From positions 1 through 43,617 of IMG/VR virus record IMGVR_UViG_3300009494_000007: a DNA stretch of 43,617 nt; one strand, given 5' to 3'. Both the position numbers and the translations under genes were made by a program. The DNA comes from a virus. The notes under the pieces were generated by a model. It did not search any database, was not told the origin of the DNA, and worked only from the letters and a program-made list of their open reading frames with translations. This document shows positions 13,784 to 20,561 of the stretch, piece after piece (position 1 is the stretch's first letter; the number at the start of each line of letters is the position of its first letter).

Positions 13784-13980
13784 GTCGTCGTCAGGAGCAA
13801 CCGTCGCCACACGGTACTGACACTCGCATTGCGTTTCCCGCTGACGTTTATCGGGGCTGGTTGAGGCAGCATAAATCTGAACACTCCGCCCGCCGTAGGC
13901 GCTGGCGGTGGGCAATAGATGAGCTAGAGATGCGGGGGGGGCGCTTGACGGCGGACGTTTTTTGTGCTAAGATGAAATGA
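13780..13980 (+). CDS. Small basic hypothetical protein
   Basis: 66 aa. It starts with an ATGA overlap behind the nuclease-like gene. A basic patch (HSARRRRWRWAIDELEMRGG) suggests nucleic-acid binding. Its last codons coincide with the promoter at 13945-13973. Confidence 0.55.
   Translation: MSRRQEQPSPHGTDTRIAFPADVYRGWLRQHKSEHSARRRRWRWAIDELEMRGGRLTADVFCAKMK
13945..13973 (+). promoter_or_regulatory. Promoter for the lysis/late region
   Basis: TTGACG (13945-13950), a 17-bp spacer and TAAGAT (13968-13973), about 40 bp before the holin-like gene. The -35 is good and the -10 moderate. Confidence 0.6.
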
Positions 13981-14014
13981 GATAAATTGAATTAACCCTA
14001 TGGAGGTCTATCAA

Positions 14015-14398
14015 ATGAAACGCTTCGCTATTTTCGTGCTCGCCGTTGTTGCCTTGCTGTTGGCTATCCCCGTTGATGCCGCCGCGCTGCCTGATGCGGC
14101 CCCGCCCGATGGGGACATCACGGCGCTTGTTCTGTCCACGCTGGTTGGAGCCGGTCTTTCGATGGCGGCTTCGTATCTCCCCGGTTTTTCGCCGTGGTTT
14201 GAGGGGCTGGATGGTATTTACAAACGCTTGGTTTTGTTGGCCGGGCTGTTGGTTGCCGCCGTCGGTATCGGCGGGCTGGCGTGTAGCGGGCTGTATGATG
14301 TGGGCGTGGTTTGCAACCAGGTGGGCATCACCGCTGTCGTTGAGGCGTTCATCGGCGCGGCGATTGCGAACCAGGCCACGTATATCGTGACGAAGTGA
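14015..14398 (+). CDS. Holin-like membrane protein
   Basis: 127 aa. A signal-like N-terminal helix (MKRFAIFVLAVVALLLAIP) is followed by two further hydrophobic segments (~ALVLSTLVGAGLSMAASYL and RLVLLAGLLVAAVGIGGLA) and a weakly hydrophobic C-terminal helix (AVVEAFIGAAIANQATYIV). Size, topology and position two genes before an M23 peptidase suit a holin. TGGAGG precedes ATG 14015. An envelope protein without holin activity cannot be excluded. Confidence 0.65.
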   Translation: MKRFAIFVLAVVALLLAIPVDAAALPDAAPPDGDITALVLSTLVGAGLSMAASYLPGFSPWFEGLDGIYKRLVLLAGLLVAAVGIGGLACSGLYDVGVVCNQVGITAVVEAFIGAAIANQATYIVTK

Positions 14399-14718
14399 GC
14401 GCCGACCTGGAGCAAATTAATATCGTGGTCAGGGCCGACCGCGCAAACCCGGCCCACTTGATCGTGAGCGATACGGACGGGCACGAGCTGGTGCGTCTTC
14501 GAGTGCCCGCGTCTGAACCAGAAGTAGAGTGGCGGCGCATCGAGGCCATCTCGTGCACCGCTTCATATGAGCGCGCGTGGGAAAAGCTACTTTCTCAGGC
14601 GTCCCCCATTTGTACCGTTCGTTTTGTGCGAACAACGGATACTCCAGAGGCCCGCCAGGCCAACATCGCCAGTGTGCTCATTTCGTGCGTACACAATGAG
14701 GGGGCCGCTGATGACTGA
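14395..14718 (+). CDS. Hypothetical protein between holin-like and M23 genes
   Basis: 107 aa, not recognised. A beta-rich start (EQINIVVRADRANPAHLIVSD) is followed by a helix with paired aromatic and charged residues (ASYERAWEKLLSQAS). GTG 14395 overlaps the previous stop, and the C-terminus overlaps the M23 gene, which supports a role in the lysis operon. Confidence 0.6.
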   Translation: MSADLEQINIVVRADRANPAHLIVSDTDGHELVRLRVPASEPEVEWRRIEAISCTASYERAWEKLLSQASPICTVRFVRTTDTPEARQANIASVLISCVHNEGAADD

Positions 14719-15331
14719 GCGTGGGCCTCTCTATGCGCCCATCAACCGCCAGGAGGTTTTTCTACCTCCCGGTCATCGCGTTGACATTACCGGCCCCGGC
14801 GGGTTGCGCCTAATGCGCATCATCTCCGGGATGCCGTCCGTTTCTGAGTGGGCATTGCCGGTTGGCGAGCCTGGTTATCCGCCAGCGAGTTGGTACGTTG
14901 CTCAGGGTCACAATCCGGCAGTTCACACCGGGATTGATATTAACCTGGACGAGGGCGAGCGCGGCGACATTGAGCGACGGTTGGGCCTGTCGGTTTTCGC
15001 CATCACCTCGGGCGTCGTGACTCACGTGGCTGCGAATTGGTACGGGGTCGGTATGGTTGTAGTTCAGCACGAACACGCGGGAGAGCGACTATGGGTACGT
15101 TATGCCCATATCACCCCCTGCGTTACAGTTGGTAGCGCCGTAAGCGTGGGCGACAAACTGGGCCCGTTTGCCAATTGGCGAACCGGCGACCATTTGCATT
15201 TTGATATGGCCCACACCAGGTTTACCACCGAATGGCTTGCCCGGTCTGTGGATTGGGTCGATCCCGGCGAGGTGCTGCGTGAGCACATCGATCCTGATCT
15301 CGTTGACTCGATGTACAGGGTTGGCGACTGA
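14711..15331 (+). CDS. M23-family metallopeptidase (endolysin candidate)
   Basis: 206 aa. The LytM/M23 zinc site is present: HTGIDIN (H72, D76) and the terminal HLHF (161-164), with the core strand pattern SGVVTHVAANWYGVGMVVVQHE, then LWVRYAHI and VGSAVSVGDKLGPF. These enzymes cut peptide cross-links in peptidoglycan. An N-terminal ~65-residue region has no signal peptide, so export would rely on the holin. It could instead be a virion-associated lysin, but its position beside the holin-like gene favours lysis. Confidence 0.85.
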   Translation: MTERGPLYAPINRQEVFLPPGHRVDITGPGGLRLMRIISGMPSVSEWALPVGEPGYPPASWYVAQGHNPAVHTGIDINLDEGERGDIERRLGLSVFAITSGVVTHVAANWYGVGMVVVQHEHAGERLWVRYAHITPCVTVGSAVSVGDKLGPFANWRTGDHLHFDMAHTRFTTEWLARSVDWVDPGEVLREHIDPDLVDSMYRVGD

Positions 15332-15362
15332 GACGTTGCGATAGGGCGCGAAGAGGGCGGAT

Positions 15363-15533
15363 ATGACCACGAATATGATTTGTGAAAAATGTTGGGCCGA
15401 TGCGTACCAGCAGGGTTTGGAAACCGAGTTGTCGCAGTACCGGTGTTATTTGATTCTGCTGGATGAGCGCCATGGCGCCAATTGTGAGTCAGTGCGAGGG
15501 GAATGTATAGAGACGCCGCTCGATGATGACTAA
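15363..15533 (+). CDS. Small Zn-ribbon-like protein
   Basis: 56 aa: begins MTTNMICEKCWADAYQQG and contains two further cysteines in the second half (GANCESVRGEC) besides one in YRCYLILL. The CxxC pair plus later cysteines suggests metal binding. The ribosome-binding site is GAGGGCGG upstream of ATG 15363. Comparable tiny CxxC proteins are frequent in phages; the function is unknown. Confidence 0.6.
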   Translation: MTTNMICEKCWADAYQQGLETELSQYRCYLILLDERHGANCESVRGECIETPLDDD

Positions 15534-15545
15534 CGGAGCCGAATA

Positions 15546-15890
15546 ATGGAAATCACCCCCGAGGGCGTTACAACAACGTTGGCAATTTTAGCCGCCGCTG
15601 TCTCTGTGTTTACGGCAATCACTGCCGCAAGCCGTGGGCGCGTGGACAAATTGGCAAAAATCATCGACGGTTTAGACGCCGAAAACGACCGCCTTCGGGA
15701 GGAGGCGATTGTGCTCAGGAGATACGTGAGCGTGTTGCTGGATGCGCTCCGTGAATTGGGGGCGACGCCACCGCCCCCGCCGTGGATTGCGCTGGACGAC
15801 GACGACACTCCCAACGTGTGGGACTGGGTGGTTGCGCGGACTGACGGGATCACCAGAAACGCGAAGCGGCCAGAGAGGCGCGATGGATGA
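15546..15890 (+). CDS. Single-pass membrane protein with coiled coil (spanin-like?)
   Basis: 114 aa. One hydrophobic helix (TTLAILAAAVSVFTAITAA, ~10-28), then a coiled coil (LAKIIDGLDAENDRLREEAIVLRR is the core, ~36-70), a proline run and an acidic C-terminus. The topology resembles inner-membrane spanins or membrane-anchored scaffolds, and it closes the lysis block. No outer spanin was identified. It overlaps the methyltransferase gene start by 8 bp. Confidence 0.55.
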   Translation: MEITPEGVTTTLAILAAAVSVFTAITAASRGRVDKLAKIIDGLDAENDRLREEAIVLRRYVSVLLDALRELGATPPPPPWIALDDDDTPNVWDWVVARTDGITRNAKRPERRDG

Positions 15891-16659
15891 GCTGGCTCTA
15901 TTTGCCGGAGCGGGTGGGGGGCAGCTCGCCAGTCAGTGGCTCGACGGACACCGTACCGTCTGCTATGTCGAGCGCGACCCCGATTGTGTTAGCTGCCTTA
16001 AGGCCCGGATTAGAGATGGGCTACTCGACGACGCCCCGATTTGGGATGACGCCAGAACATTCGACGGGAAACCCTGGCGTGGACGAGTGGATATCATCTC
16101 TGCCGGTTTCCCCTGCCAGCCGTTCGCAGCCGGTGGAAAACAGCGAGGATCAGACGATCCGCGAAATGCGTGGCCTGCGACCATTCGCATTATTAGAGAG
16201 GTTCGGCCCAAATGGGTTTTTTTGGAAAACTCCCCAAGGTTGCTTTCATTTCACAAACGGGGGGAAACGCCGCCATACATTCAGCAAATCGTCGGAGAGT
16301 TGGCCCAGGCGGGGTATGTGGGACAGTGGGGGTGCCTATCGGCTTACGCCCTGGGAGCAGACCACAAACGGGCGCGGCTGTGGATTGTTGCCCACGCCGG
16401 TGGCGCAGGACGGTCGGGGTTTCTATGTGATAACGGCAAAAGTTGCCCTGAAGAGGGTGACGTCCAACGAGCACCAGTCGTCTTGGATGGCGTATGGAGC
16501 CGTTTATCACGGATGGAAGCGCTCCTGGGCGAACCCTCGGTTTTCAGAAATGATGATGGGCTGGCCCGCCGAGTGGACAGGCTTAGAGCCGCTGGACAGG
16601 GCCAGGTTCCTGTTGTGGCTTCAGCGGCGTGGAAACTTTTGTCGGGCATAGAGGGGTGA
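15883..16659 (+). CDS. DNA cytosine-C5 methyltransferase (Dcm family)
   Basis: 258 aa. Motif I is LALFAGAGGG (4-13). The catalytic motif IV is AGFPCQPFAAGG (74-85) with Cys78. Motif VI is FLENSP (113-118) in place of the usual ENV, motif VIII is around HKRARLWIVA, and motif X is AGQGQVPVVASAAWKLL near the C-terminus. It should methylate cytosine in phage DNA, probably against host restriction. It is short, with a minimal target-recognition region. Its start ATG 15883 and the nested ATG 15887 share one ribosome-binding site, and almost the entire gene is overlapped by the second frame at 15887-16651. Confidence 0.9.
   Translation: MDELALFAGAGGGQLASQWLDGHRTVCYVERDPDCVSCLKARIRDGLLDDAPIWDDARTFDGKPWRGRVDIISAGFPCQPFAAGGKQRGSDDPRNAWPATIRIIREVRPKWVFLENSPRLLSFHKRGETPPYIQQIVGELAQAGYVGQWGCLSAYALGADHKRARLWIVAHAGGAGRSGFLCDNGKSCPEEGDVQRAPVVLDGVWSRLSRMEALLGEPSVFRNDDGLARRVDRLRAAGQGQVPVVASAAWKLLSGIEG
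15887..16651 (+). CDS. Overprinted second-frame protein, MTase-associated phage family
   Basis: 254 aa, read +1 relative to the methyltransferase over 765 bp. It is not a random frame. It shows the motif order of a phage family known from stand-alone genes, as I recall it: N-terminal MSWLYLPERVGGSS, then SRFG-like TPRFGMTPEHST, WKTPQGCF, SWPRRGMWDSGGAYRL, GRGCGLLPTPVAQDG, and NPRFSEMMMGWPAEWTGLE. That family is often annotated as methyltransferase-like, but it lacks the SAM motif and its function is unknown. The ATG lies 4 nt after the methyltransferase start. Expression is not proven. Confidence 0.65.
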   Translation: MSWLYLPERVGGSSPVSGSTDTVPSAMSSATPIVLAALRPGLEMGYSTTPRFGMTPEHSTGNPGVDEWISSLPVSPASRSQPVENSEDQTIREMRGLRPFALLERFGPNGFFWKTPQGCFHFTNGGKRRHTFSKSSESWPRRGMWDSGGAYRLTPWEQTTNGRGCGLLPTPVAQDGRGFYVITAKVALKRVTSNEHQSSWMAYGAVYHGWKRSWANPRFSEMMMGWPAEWTGLEPLDRARFLLWLQRRGNFCRA

Positions 16660-16664
16660 TAAAT

Positions 16665-16763
16665 ATGGCAATTTTGGTGATCCTCCACGACGCCGCGCAC
16701 GTGTCGTGGCTCCCGGAGTTTGGGCGCCACGACGTTAGGGCGATGGCCGGGCGGTGTTCATAG
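16665..16763 (+). CDS. Possible 32-aa peptide
   Basis: MAILVILHDAAHVSWLPEFG and onward to RCS*. ATG 16665 follows GAGGGG with good spacing and the stop overlaps the next gene's start region (16754). It is short, and nothing but position and ribosome-binding site supports it. Confidence 0.35.
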   Translation: MAILVILHDAAHVSWLPEFGRHDVRAMAGRCS

Positions 16764-17572
16764 TGCGCGGGGCGGAGATTGTTATCAACGAGTGGCGCGA
16801 TCCGGTGCGCCTGATACTGGTTGGTGATTTGCACTTGGGCCACGCGGCCACGGATGAAAAAATGATCGCGGCCACCTGTGCCCAATTGGAGGAGCCGCGC
16901 ACATATTGGGTGAACCTCGGGGACACGATTGATGCGATAAACCGCGCTGACCCGCGCTTTGATCCACGTTCGTGCGCTGAGTGGATCGGCGTTCGAGATT
17001 TGGCCGACATAGCCGGGGCGCAGATTGCGCGCTATCGCCATTACTTTGGGCGACTTGGTGGAACGTGCCTGGCGTCCGTTATCGGCAACCACGAAAGTGC
17101 AATCCAAAAACACAGCGAGCGCGACGTGTACGGGGCGCTCAATCAGGCCATCGGGCTGCCGGAGCCGCGCGCGCTAGGATTGTCTGGATTTTTGCGGCTT
17201 CGTTTCCGCCGCGTATTGAGCAGCGGGAAACACCAAGACACCTGGACGCAAACCCTATATCTGCATCACGGGTTTGGCGGTGGGCGGTTGATGGGAGCCA
17301 AGGCGATCAAATTGGAGCGTCTTCCGGCCTCGTATCGGGCAGATATTTATGCCATCGGGCACACGCACTCGAAGTTGGCATTTTCAAAAACCATCACTTC
17401 GCTGCCTTCCAGGGGGACACGGATTGAGGAGCGCGCAGTGTGGATGATAAACACGGGGGCCTATTTGGGCCTGGCCGCATATGCAGAGGCGAAAGGGTAT
17501 TCGCCCCAAGCGCGCGGCCCCGTGATGCTGACGTTTCATCCGTCTGAGCGGCGCGTGGAGGTGACATTGTGA
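16754..17572 (+). CDS. Calcineurin-like metallophosphoesterase
   Basis: 272 aa. The metal-binding motifs occur in order: GDLHLGH (24-30), LGDTID (55-60), IGNHES (110-115), LHHGFGGGR (~178-186) and IGHTHS (~203-208). These enzymes use two metals to cleave phosphoester bonds in nucleotides, RNA or proteins; the substrate here is unknown. GTG 16754 is the likely start (ATAG-GTG context with a weak G-rich site). It sits between the methyltransferase pair and a glycyl-radical-type domain, so nucleotide or DNA-modification chemistry is a reasonable guess. Confidence 0.85.
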   Translation: MFIVRGAEIVINEWRDPVRLILVGDLHLGHAATDEKMIAATCAQLEEPRTYWVNLGDTIDAINRADPRFDPRSCAEWIGVRDLADIAGAQIARYRHYFGRLGGTCLASVIGNHESAIQKHSERDVYGALNQAIGLPEPRALGLSGFLRLRFRRVLSSGKHQDTWTQTLYLHHGFGGGRLMGAKAIKLERLPASYRADIYAIGHTHSKLAFSKTITSLPSRGTRIEERAVWMINTGAYLGLAAYAEAKGYSPQARGPVMLTFHPSERRVEVTL

Positions 17573-17811
17573 CAGAAAGGCAGGTGACGCATTGGGTCGC
17601 TGGCGTCTGTGAACATTGCGGCGGCGAATTAATCGCAAACGGAACAACGGTGACGTGTTCTGGCTGTGGACACGCGGTCGAGATCGGCATCCCGTGCGAG
17701 GTGTACTCGCGCATTGTCGGGTACCTGCGCCCGGTGCAAAACTGGAACGTTGCCAAGCAGCAGGAGTTCGAAGATCGCAAAACTTTTGAGGCGGCGCTCG
17801 ATGATACGTGA
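17569..17811 (+). CDS. Stand-alone NrdD C-terminal-like glycyl radical domain
   Basis: 80 aa. Two CxxC pairs (C14/C17 and C30/C33) form a probable zinc site, followed by C43 and YSRIVGYLRPVQNWNVAKQQ with Gly51. This matches the C-terminal domain of class III (anaerobic) ribonucleotide reductase, where the Zn site precedes an RVxGY glycyl-radical loop and a WNxGKxxEFxxR tail. The large catalytic part of NrdD is absent from the window. It could be a spare part repairing a cleaved host NrdD, by analogy with GrcA/YfiD for pyruvate formate-lyase, or a domain reused for another role. GTG 17569 overlaps the upstream stop. Confidence 0.7.
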   Translation: MTERQVTHWVAGVCEHCGGELIANGTTVTCSGCGHAVEIGIPCEVYSRIVGYLRPVQNWNVAKQQEFEDRKTFEAALDDT

Positions 17812-17821
17812 GGGGGCCACT

Positions 17822-17911
17822 ATGATTCTGGTTTGGGCATTAGGCGCCATTGCCGTGATCCTCTCCGTTGCGTGCGCTTTTTTCTCGTTTTGGTGGGTGG
17901 TCTCGTTGTGA
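17822..17911 (+). CDS. 29-aa single-pass membrane peptide
   Basis: MILVWALGAIAVILSVACAF followed by FSFWWVVSL: essentially one transmembrane helix. GAGGGGG lies upstream of ATG 17822 and the stop overlaps the next GTG start, consistent with a genuine translated unit. Confidence 0.5.
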   Translation: MILVWALGAIAVILSVACAFFSFWWVVSL

Positions 17912-18231
17912 ACACGTGGCGAAGCGGCGAAGATACGGCACGGTATCATCGCGAGATTGCGCGATGGGCAACTCGGGCGCTTGGCAATACGCGCCGGGAG
18001 CGGCGACTGCGTAGAATTATACGCGCGCATTTTGGGAGATGCCCGTTGTCTGCTGCACCCGTGCCCGGCTGGGCGGTGACCTACAATTCTTTTTGCGGGG
18101 ATGTAATGAGCCTGCGAATTGACAGCAGCGGTATAGCTGCTAGGGTGCGCTTGGTGCCAGAAAGCGCCATAGGCACGGCGCGGGTACTGCTCGCATTTGC
18201 GCGCCATCTTCGCGTCAGGGGGTTGTTATGA
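17908..18231 (+). CDS. Basic hypothetical protein
   Basis: 107 aa. A strongly basic first half (ARWATRALGNTRRERRLRRI) is followed by a strand-rich second half (SLRIDSSGIAARVRLVPES). GTG 17908 overlaps the previous stop and the next gene starts by ATGA overlap. Function not recognised; it may bind nucleic acid. Confidence 0.55.
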   Translation: MNTWRSGEDTARYHREIARWATRALGNTRRERRLRRIIRAHFGRCPLSAAPVPGWAVTYNSFCGDVMSLRIDSSGIAARVRLVPESAIGTARVLLAFARHLRVRGLL

Positions 18232-18401
18232 GCACAGATTATGTTTGCATCTCGACTGACGCGCTTACTTGCCCCGATTGCGGCGGCGTGGTAATGTGTT
18301 GCGCGGGCCGGTGTTGGTGTTCGTCCTGCGAGCGCGACGTCCTCCTGAATGACATTATCGAGGGCGTTGACGGGTATGACGATTTGTGGGAGGATACCTG
18401 A
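18228..18401 (+). CDS. Small zinc-ribbon protein
   Basis: 57 aa. TCPDCGGVVMCCAGRCWCSSC carries CxxC plus several more cysteines, a zinc ribbon or knuckle. The C-terminus is acidic (GVDGYDDLWEDT). The start overlaps the upstream stop and the stop overlaps the ParB-like gene (TGATG). It may regulate or accompany the neighbouring DNA-acting proteins. Confidence 0.6.
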   Translation: MSTDYVCISTDALTCPDCGGVVMCCAGRCWCSSCERDVLLNDIIEGVDGYDDLWEDT

Positions 18402-18979
18402 TGGCTAAAGAAATCAATGACATCGCCGATTTGACGCCCGATCTACACAACGCCAACCGGGGCACTGAGCGCGGGCAGTATATGATTGACCACAGCATTG
18501 GACAATACGGGGCCGGTCGCTCGATCCTGGTCGATGCCGACGGGAACGTGATTGCCGGGAATAAAACGTTACAAGCCGCCGCCGACGCCGGGCTCCCCAT
18601 CGTCGTGGTCAAAACCGCCGGGGAAAGACTTGTGGTTGTGCAACGCACCGATCTTGACTTATTGAGCGATGACAAGCGCGCGCGCTTGCTGGCGTATGCC
18701 GACAACCGGTCAAGCGAGGTTGGGCTCGAGTGGGATGCCGAGCAGGTGGTGGCGGATCTCGCCGGGGGCTTGGGCTTAGACGGGCTTTTTATGGACTTCG
18801 AGTTGGAGAAAATAGGCGCGATGGCGGATATAGCGGGGGAAATTGACGACCCCGGCGCGCAGATTGATTTGCCAGAACAATGGATGATATTGGTCGAGTG
18901 CTCTGGTGAGCAGGAACAAGTTACGCTCCTGCTCGATTTTGCAACTAGAGGGATTGTATGCCGAGCTTTGATATCGTAA
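18401..18979 (+). CDS. ParB/sulfiredoxin-like domain protein
   Basis: 192 aa. The first ~130 residues follow the phage ParB-like nuclease-domain pattern: MIDHSIGQYGAGRSILVDADGNVIAGNKTL is the core, then VVVQRTDLDL, LLAYADNRSSEVGLEWDAEQV. In free-standing phage genes this fold is often found beside methyltransferases, where it may bind, nick or hydrolyse nucleotides; the role here is unknown. The C-terminal ~50 residues (FMDFELEKIGAM and beyond) are unique. It overlaps the ABC-GNAT gene by 22 bp, indicating coupled expression. Confidence 0.8.
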   Translation: MAKEINDIADLTPDLHNANRGTERGQYMIDHSIGQYGAGRSILVDADGNVIAGNKTLQAAADAGLPIVVVKTAGERLVVVQRTDLDLLSDDKRARLLAYADNRSSEVGLEWDAEQVVADLAGGLGLDGLFMDFELEKIGAMADIAGEIDDPGAQIDLPEQWMILVECSGEQEQVTLLLDFATRGIVCRALIS

Positions 18980-20097
18980 AACAAATTGCGGTTAATAGAA
19001 CCCCCAGGGTTATGCAACTGGAGGGCATTTTTGACATTGAGGCGGAGAGACACAGTAGCGAGCGCTGGACAGATTCGTTTGAGTTTCCGAACGAGTGGAG
19101 CGTTGGGGCAATTGTTGGGCCTTCTGGTTCTGGCAAAACCACGGTGGCCAGAGAGATTTTTGGCGACGGGATGGCGGGAGAGTGGACGTGGTCGGCAGAG
19201 AAAAGCGTTTTGGACGACTTCCCGCAGGATATGGGCATCAAGGAAATTATTGGCCTGTTGTCGTCTGTCGGGTTTTCTTCGCCGCCCTCCTGGATGCGCC
19301 CCTTTCGCGTTCTTAGTAACGGTGAAAAATTTCGTGTTTCAATGGCGCGCACACTAGCGGAATTGCCCGATATAGCCGTCGTGGATGAATTTACCAGCGT
19401 TGTAGATCGTACCGTGGCGCAGATGGGCAGCGCCGCAATTCAGAAAACTGCCCGGCGTCGTGGTCGCAAATTTGTAGCCGTCAGTTGTCATTACGATATT
19501 TTAGATTGGCTGGAGCCGGATTGGGTGTATCAACCTCACACGCGGGAGTTTTACAGCGGGAGGTATCTTCATCGTCGCCCGCAAATCGACATTGAGGTTA
19601 GGCGCGTGCATCACGCCGCGTGGAAATTATTCAGGGAGTATCATTATTTGAATAGCGGCATAAACAAGTCGTCAAGGTGCTTTGTCGGGCTTCTTTCTGG
19701 CGCTCCGGTAGTTTTTGCCGCCGTGCTTCATTTTCCTCATCCGTCCAGCCGTATGATAAAACGCGAGCACCGCGTAGTTTGTCTTCCAGATTATCAAGGC
19801 GTTGGCATCGGAGGCGCTATGAGTGCCTACGTCGGCTCCGTGGTAACCGCGCTGAATTATCGATATTTGTCTATTACGAGTCATCCTGCGATGGTTGGGA
19901 GTCGCAATTTGTCGGCTAATTGGAAAATGACAGCGCTTCCCAATCGAACAACAAAGGCGATATTAAGTGGGGGACTTGACGCGACCGCCAGCGGGAAAGG
20001 CGCCGGTAGGGCTCGGCGATTGCGGGCGACGTTTGAATACGTTGGCGCGCGGCTTGACAGAGATGAGGCCAAGAAAGTATGGGATGGCGACGACTGA
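18958..20097 (+). CDS. ABC-type ATPase fused to a GNAT/Mom-like acetyltransferase
   Basis: 379 aa. The N-terminal ATPase has Walker A GPSGSGKTT (54-62), ABC signature LSNGEKFR (119-126), Walker B DIAVVDEF (138-145) and the H-loop His178. There is no membrane partner, so this is a soluble ABC ATPase of the DNA- or RNA-acting kind. The C-terminal ~150 residues are a GNAT fold: WKLFREYHYLNSGI, FVGLLSGAPVVFAAVL, the acetyl-CoA loop YQGVGIGGA (279-287) and YRYLSITSHP. The YHY start recalls phage Mu Mom, which modifies adenine in DNA. A base-modification role is therefore plausible, but the substrate is not shown. Confidence 0.8.
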   Translation: MPSFDIVKQIAVNRTPRVMQLEGIFDIEAERHSSERWTDSFEFPNEWSVGAIVGPSGSGKTTVAREIFGDGMAGEWTWSAEKSVLDDFPQDMGIKEIIGLLSSVGFSSPPSWMRPFRVLSNGEKFRVSMARTLAELPDIAVVDEFTSVVDRTVAQMGSAAIQKTARRRGRKFVAVSCHYDILDWLEPDWVYQPHTREFYSGRYLHRRPQIDIEVRRVHHAAWKLFREYHYLNSGINKSSRCFVGLLSGAPVVFAAVLHFPHPSSRMIKREHRVVCLPDYQGVGIGGAMSAYVGSVVTALNYRYLSITSHPAMVGSRNLSANWKMTALPNRTTKAILSGGLDATASGKGAGRARRLRATFEYVGARLDRDEAKKVWDGDD

Positions 20098-20180
20098 GCG
20101 TAATGTTTTGAGCAACCCGTGCTCTAAAATAAAAATGATTGCCTTTGCGCTAATTTGCAAAAACCAACGGAGGGGTAGAA

Positions 20181-20561
20181 GTGCCATCGTATAGGGCGCG
20201 CGATTTTATAGCCGCAATTCCGGGGAGTGCCGGTATTATCTCAACGATTGCCCAGCACGTCGGTTGCGCGTGGCATACAGCCAAAAAGTGGACTGATGAC
20301 TCTCCCACGGTCAGGGCCGCTTACCTCGATGAATGTGAAAAAGTTACAGATATGGCCGAGGGCGTGGTGCTCCGGTCAATCAAAAAGGGCGATGTACACA
20401 CGGCTAAGTGGTACCTTACGATGAAGGGGCGTGAACGCGGCTATGCCAAAACAGAGCGGCGCGAGGTGGGGGGACTGGACGGCGAGGTGCTCAAAGCCTA
20501 TGTAACCATTTCCCCGGATGACTGGAGCGACGGTGACGACACCGACAACGGCGACGTTTAA
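20181..20561 (+). CDS. Terminase small subunit (putative)
   Basis: 126 aa, immediately before the large terminase and overlapping it. An N-terminal helix-turn-helix (IISTIAQHVGCAWHTAKKW, ~18-38) would bind the packaging site. A central helix (AYLDECEKVTDMAEGVVLRS) and SIKKGDVHTAKWYLTMKGRERGY are typical of small terminases. GTG 20181 has GGAGGGG upstream. The ~85-bp gap before it (20098-20180) contains no clear promoter. Confidence 0.75.
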   Translation: MPSYRARDFIAAIPGSAGIISTIAQHVGCAWHTAKKWTDDSPTVRAAYLDECEKVTDMAEGVVLRSIKKGDVHTAKWYLTMKGRERGYAKTERREVGGLDGEVLKAYVTISPDDWSDGDDTDNGDV

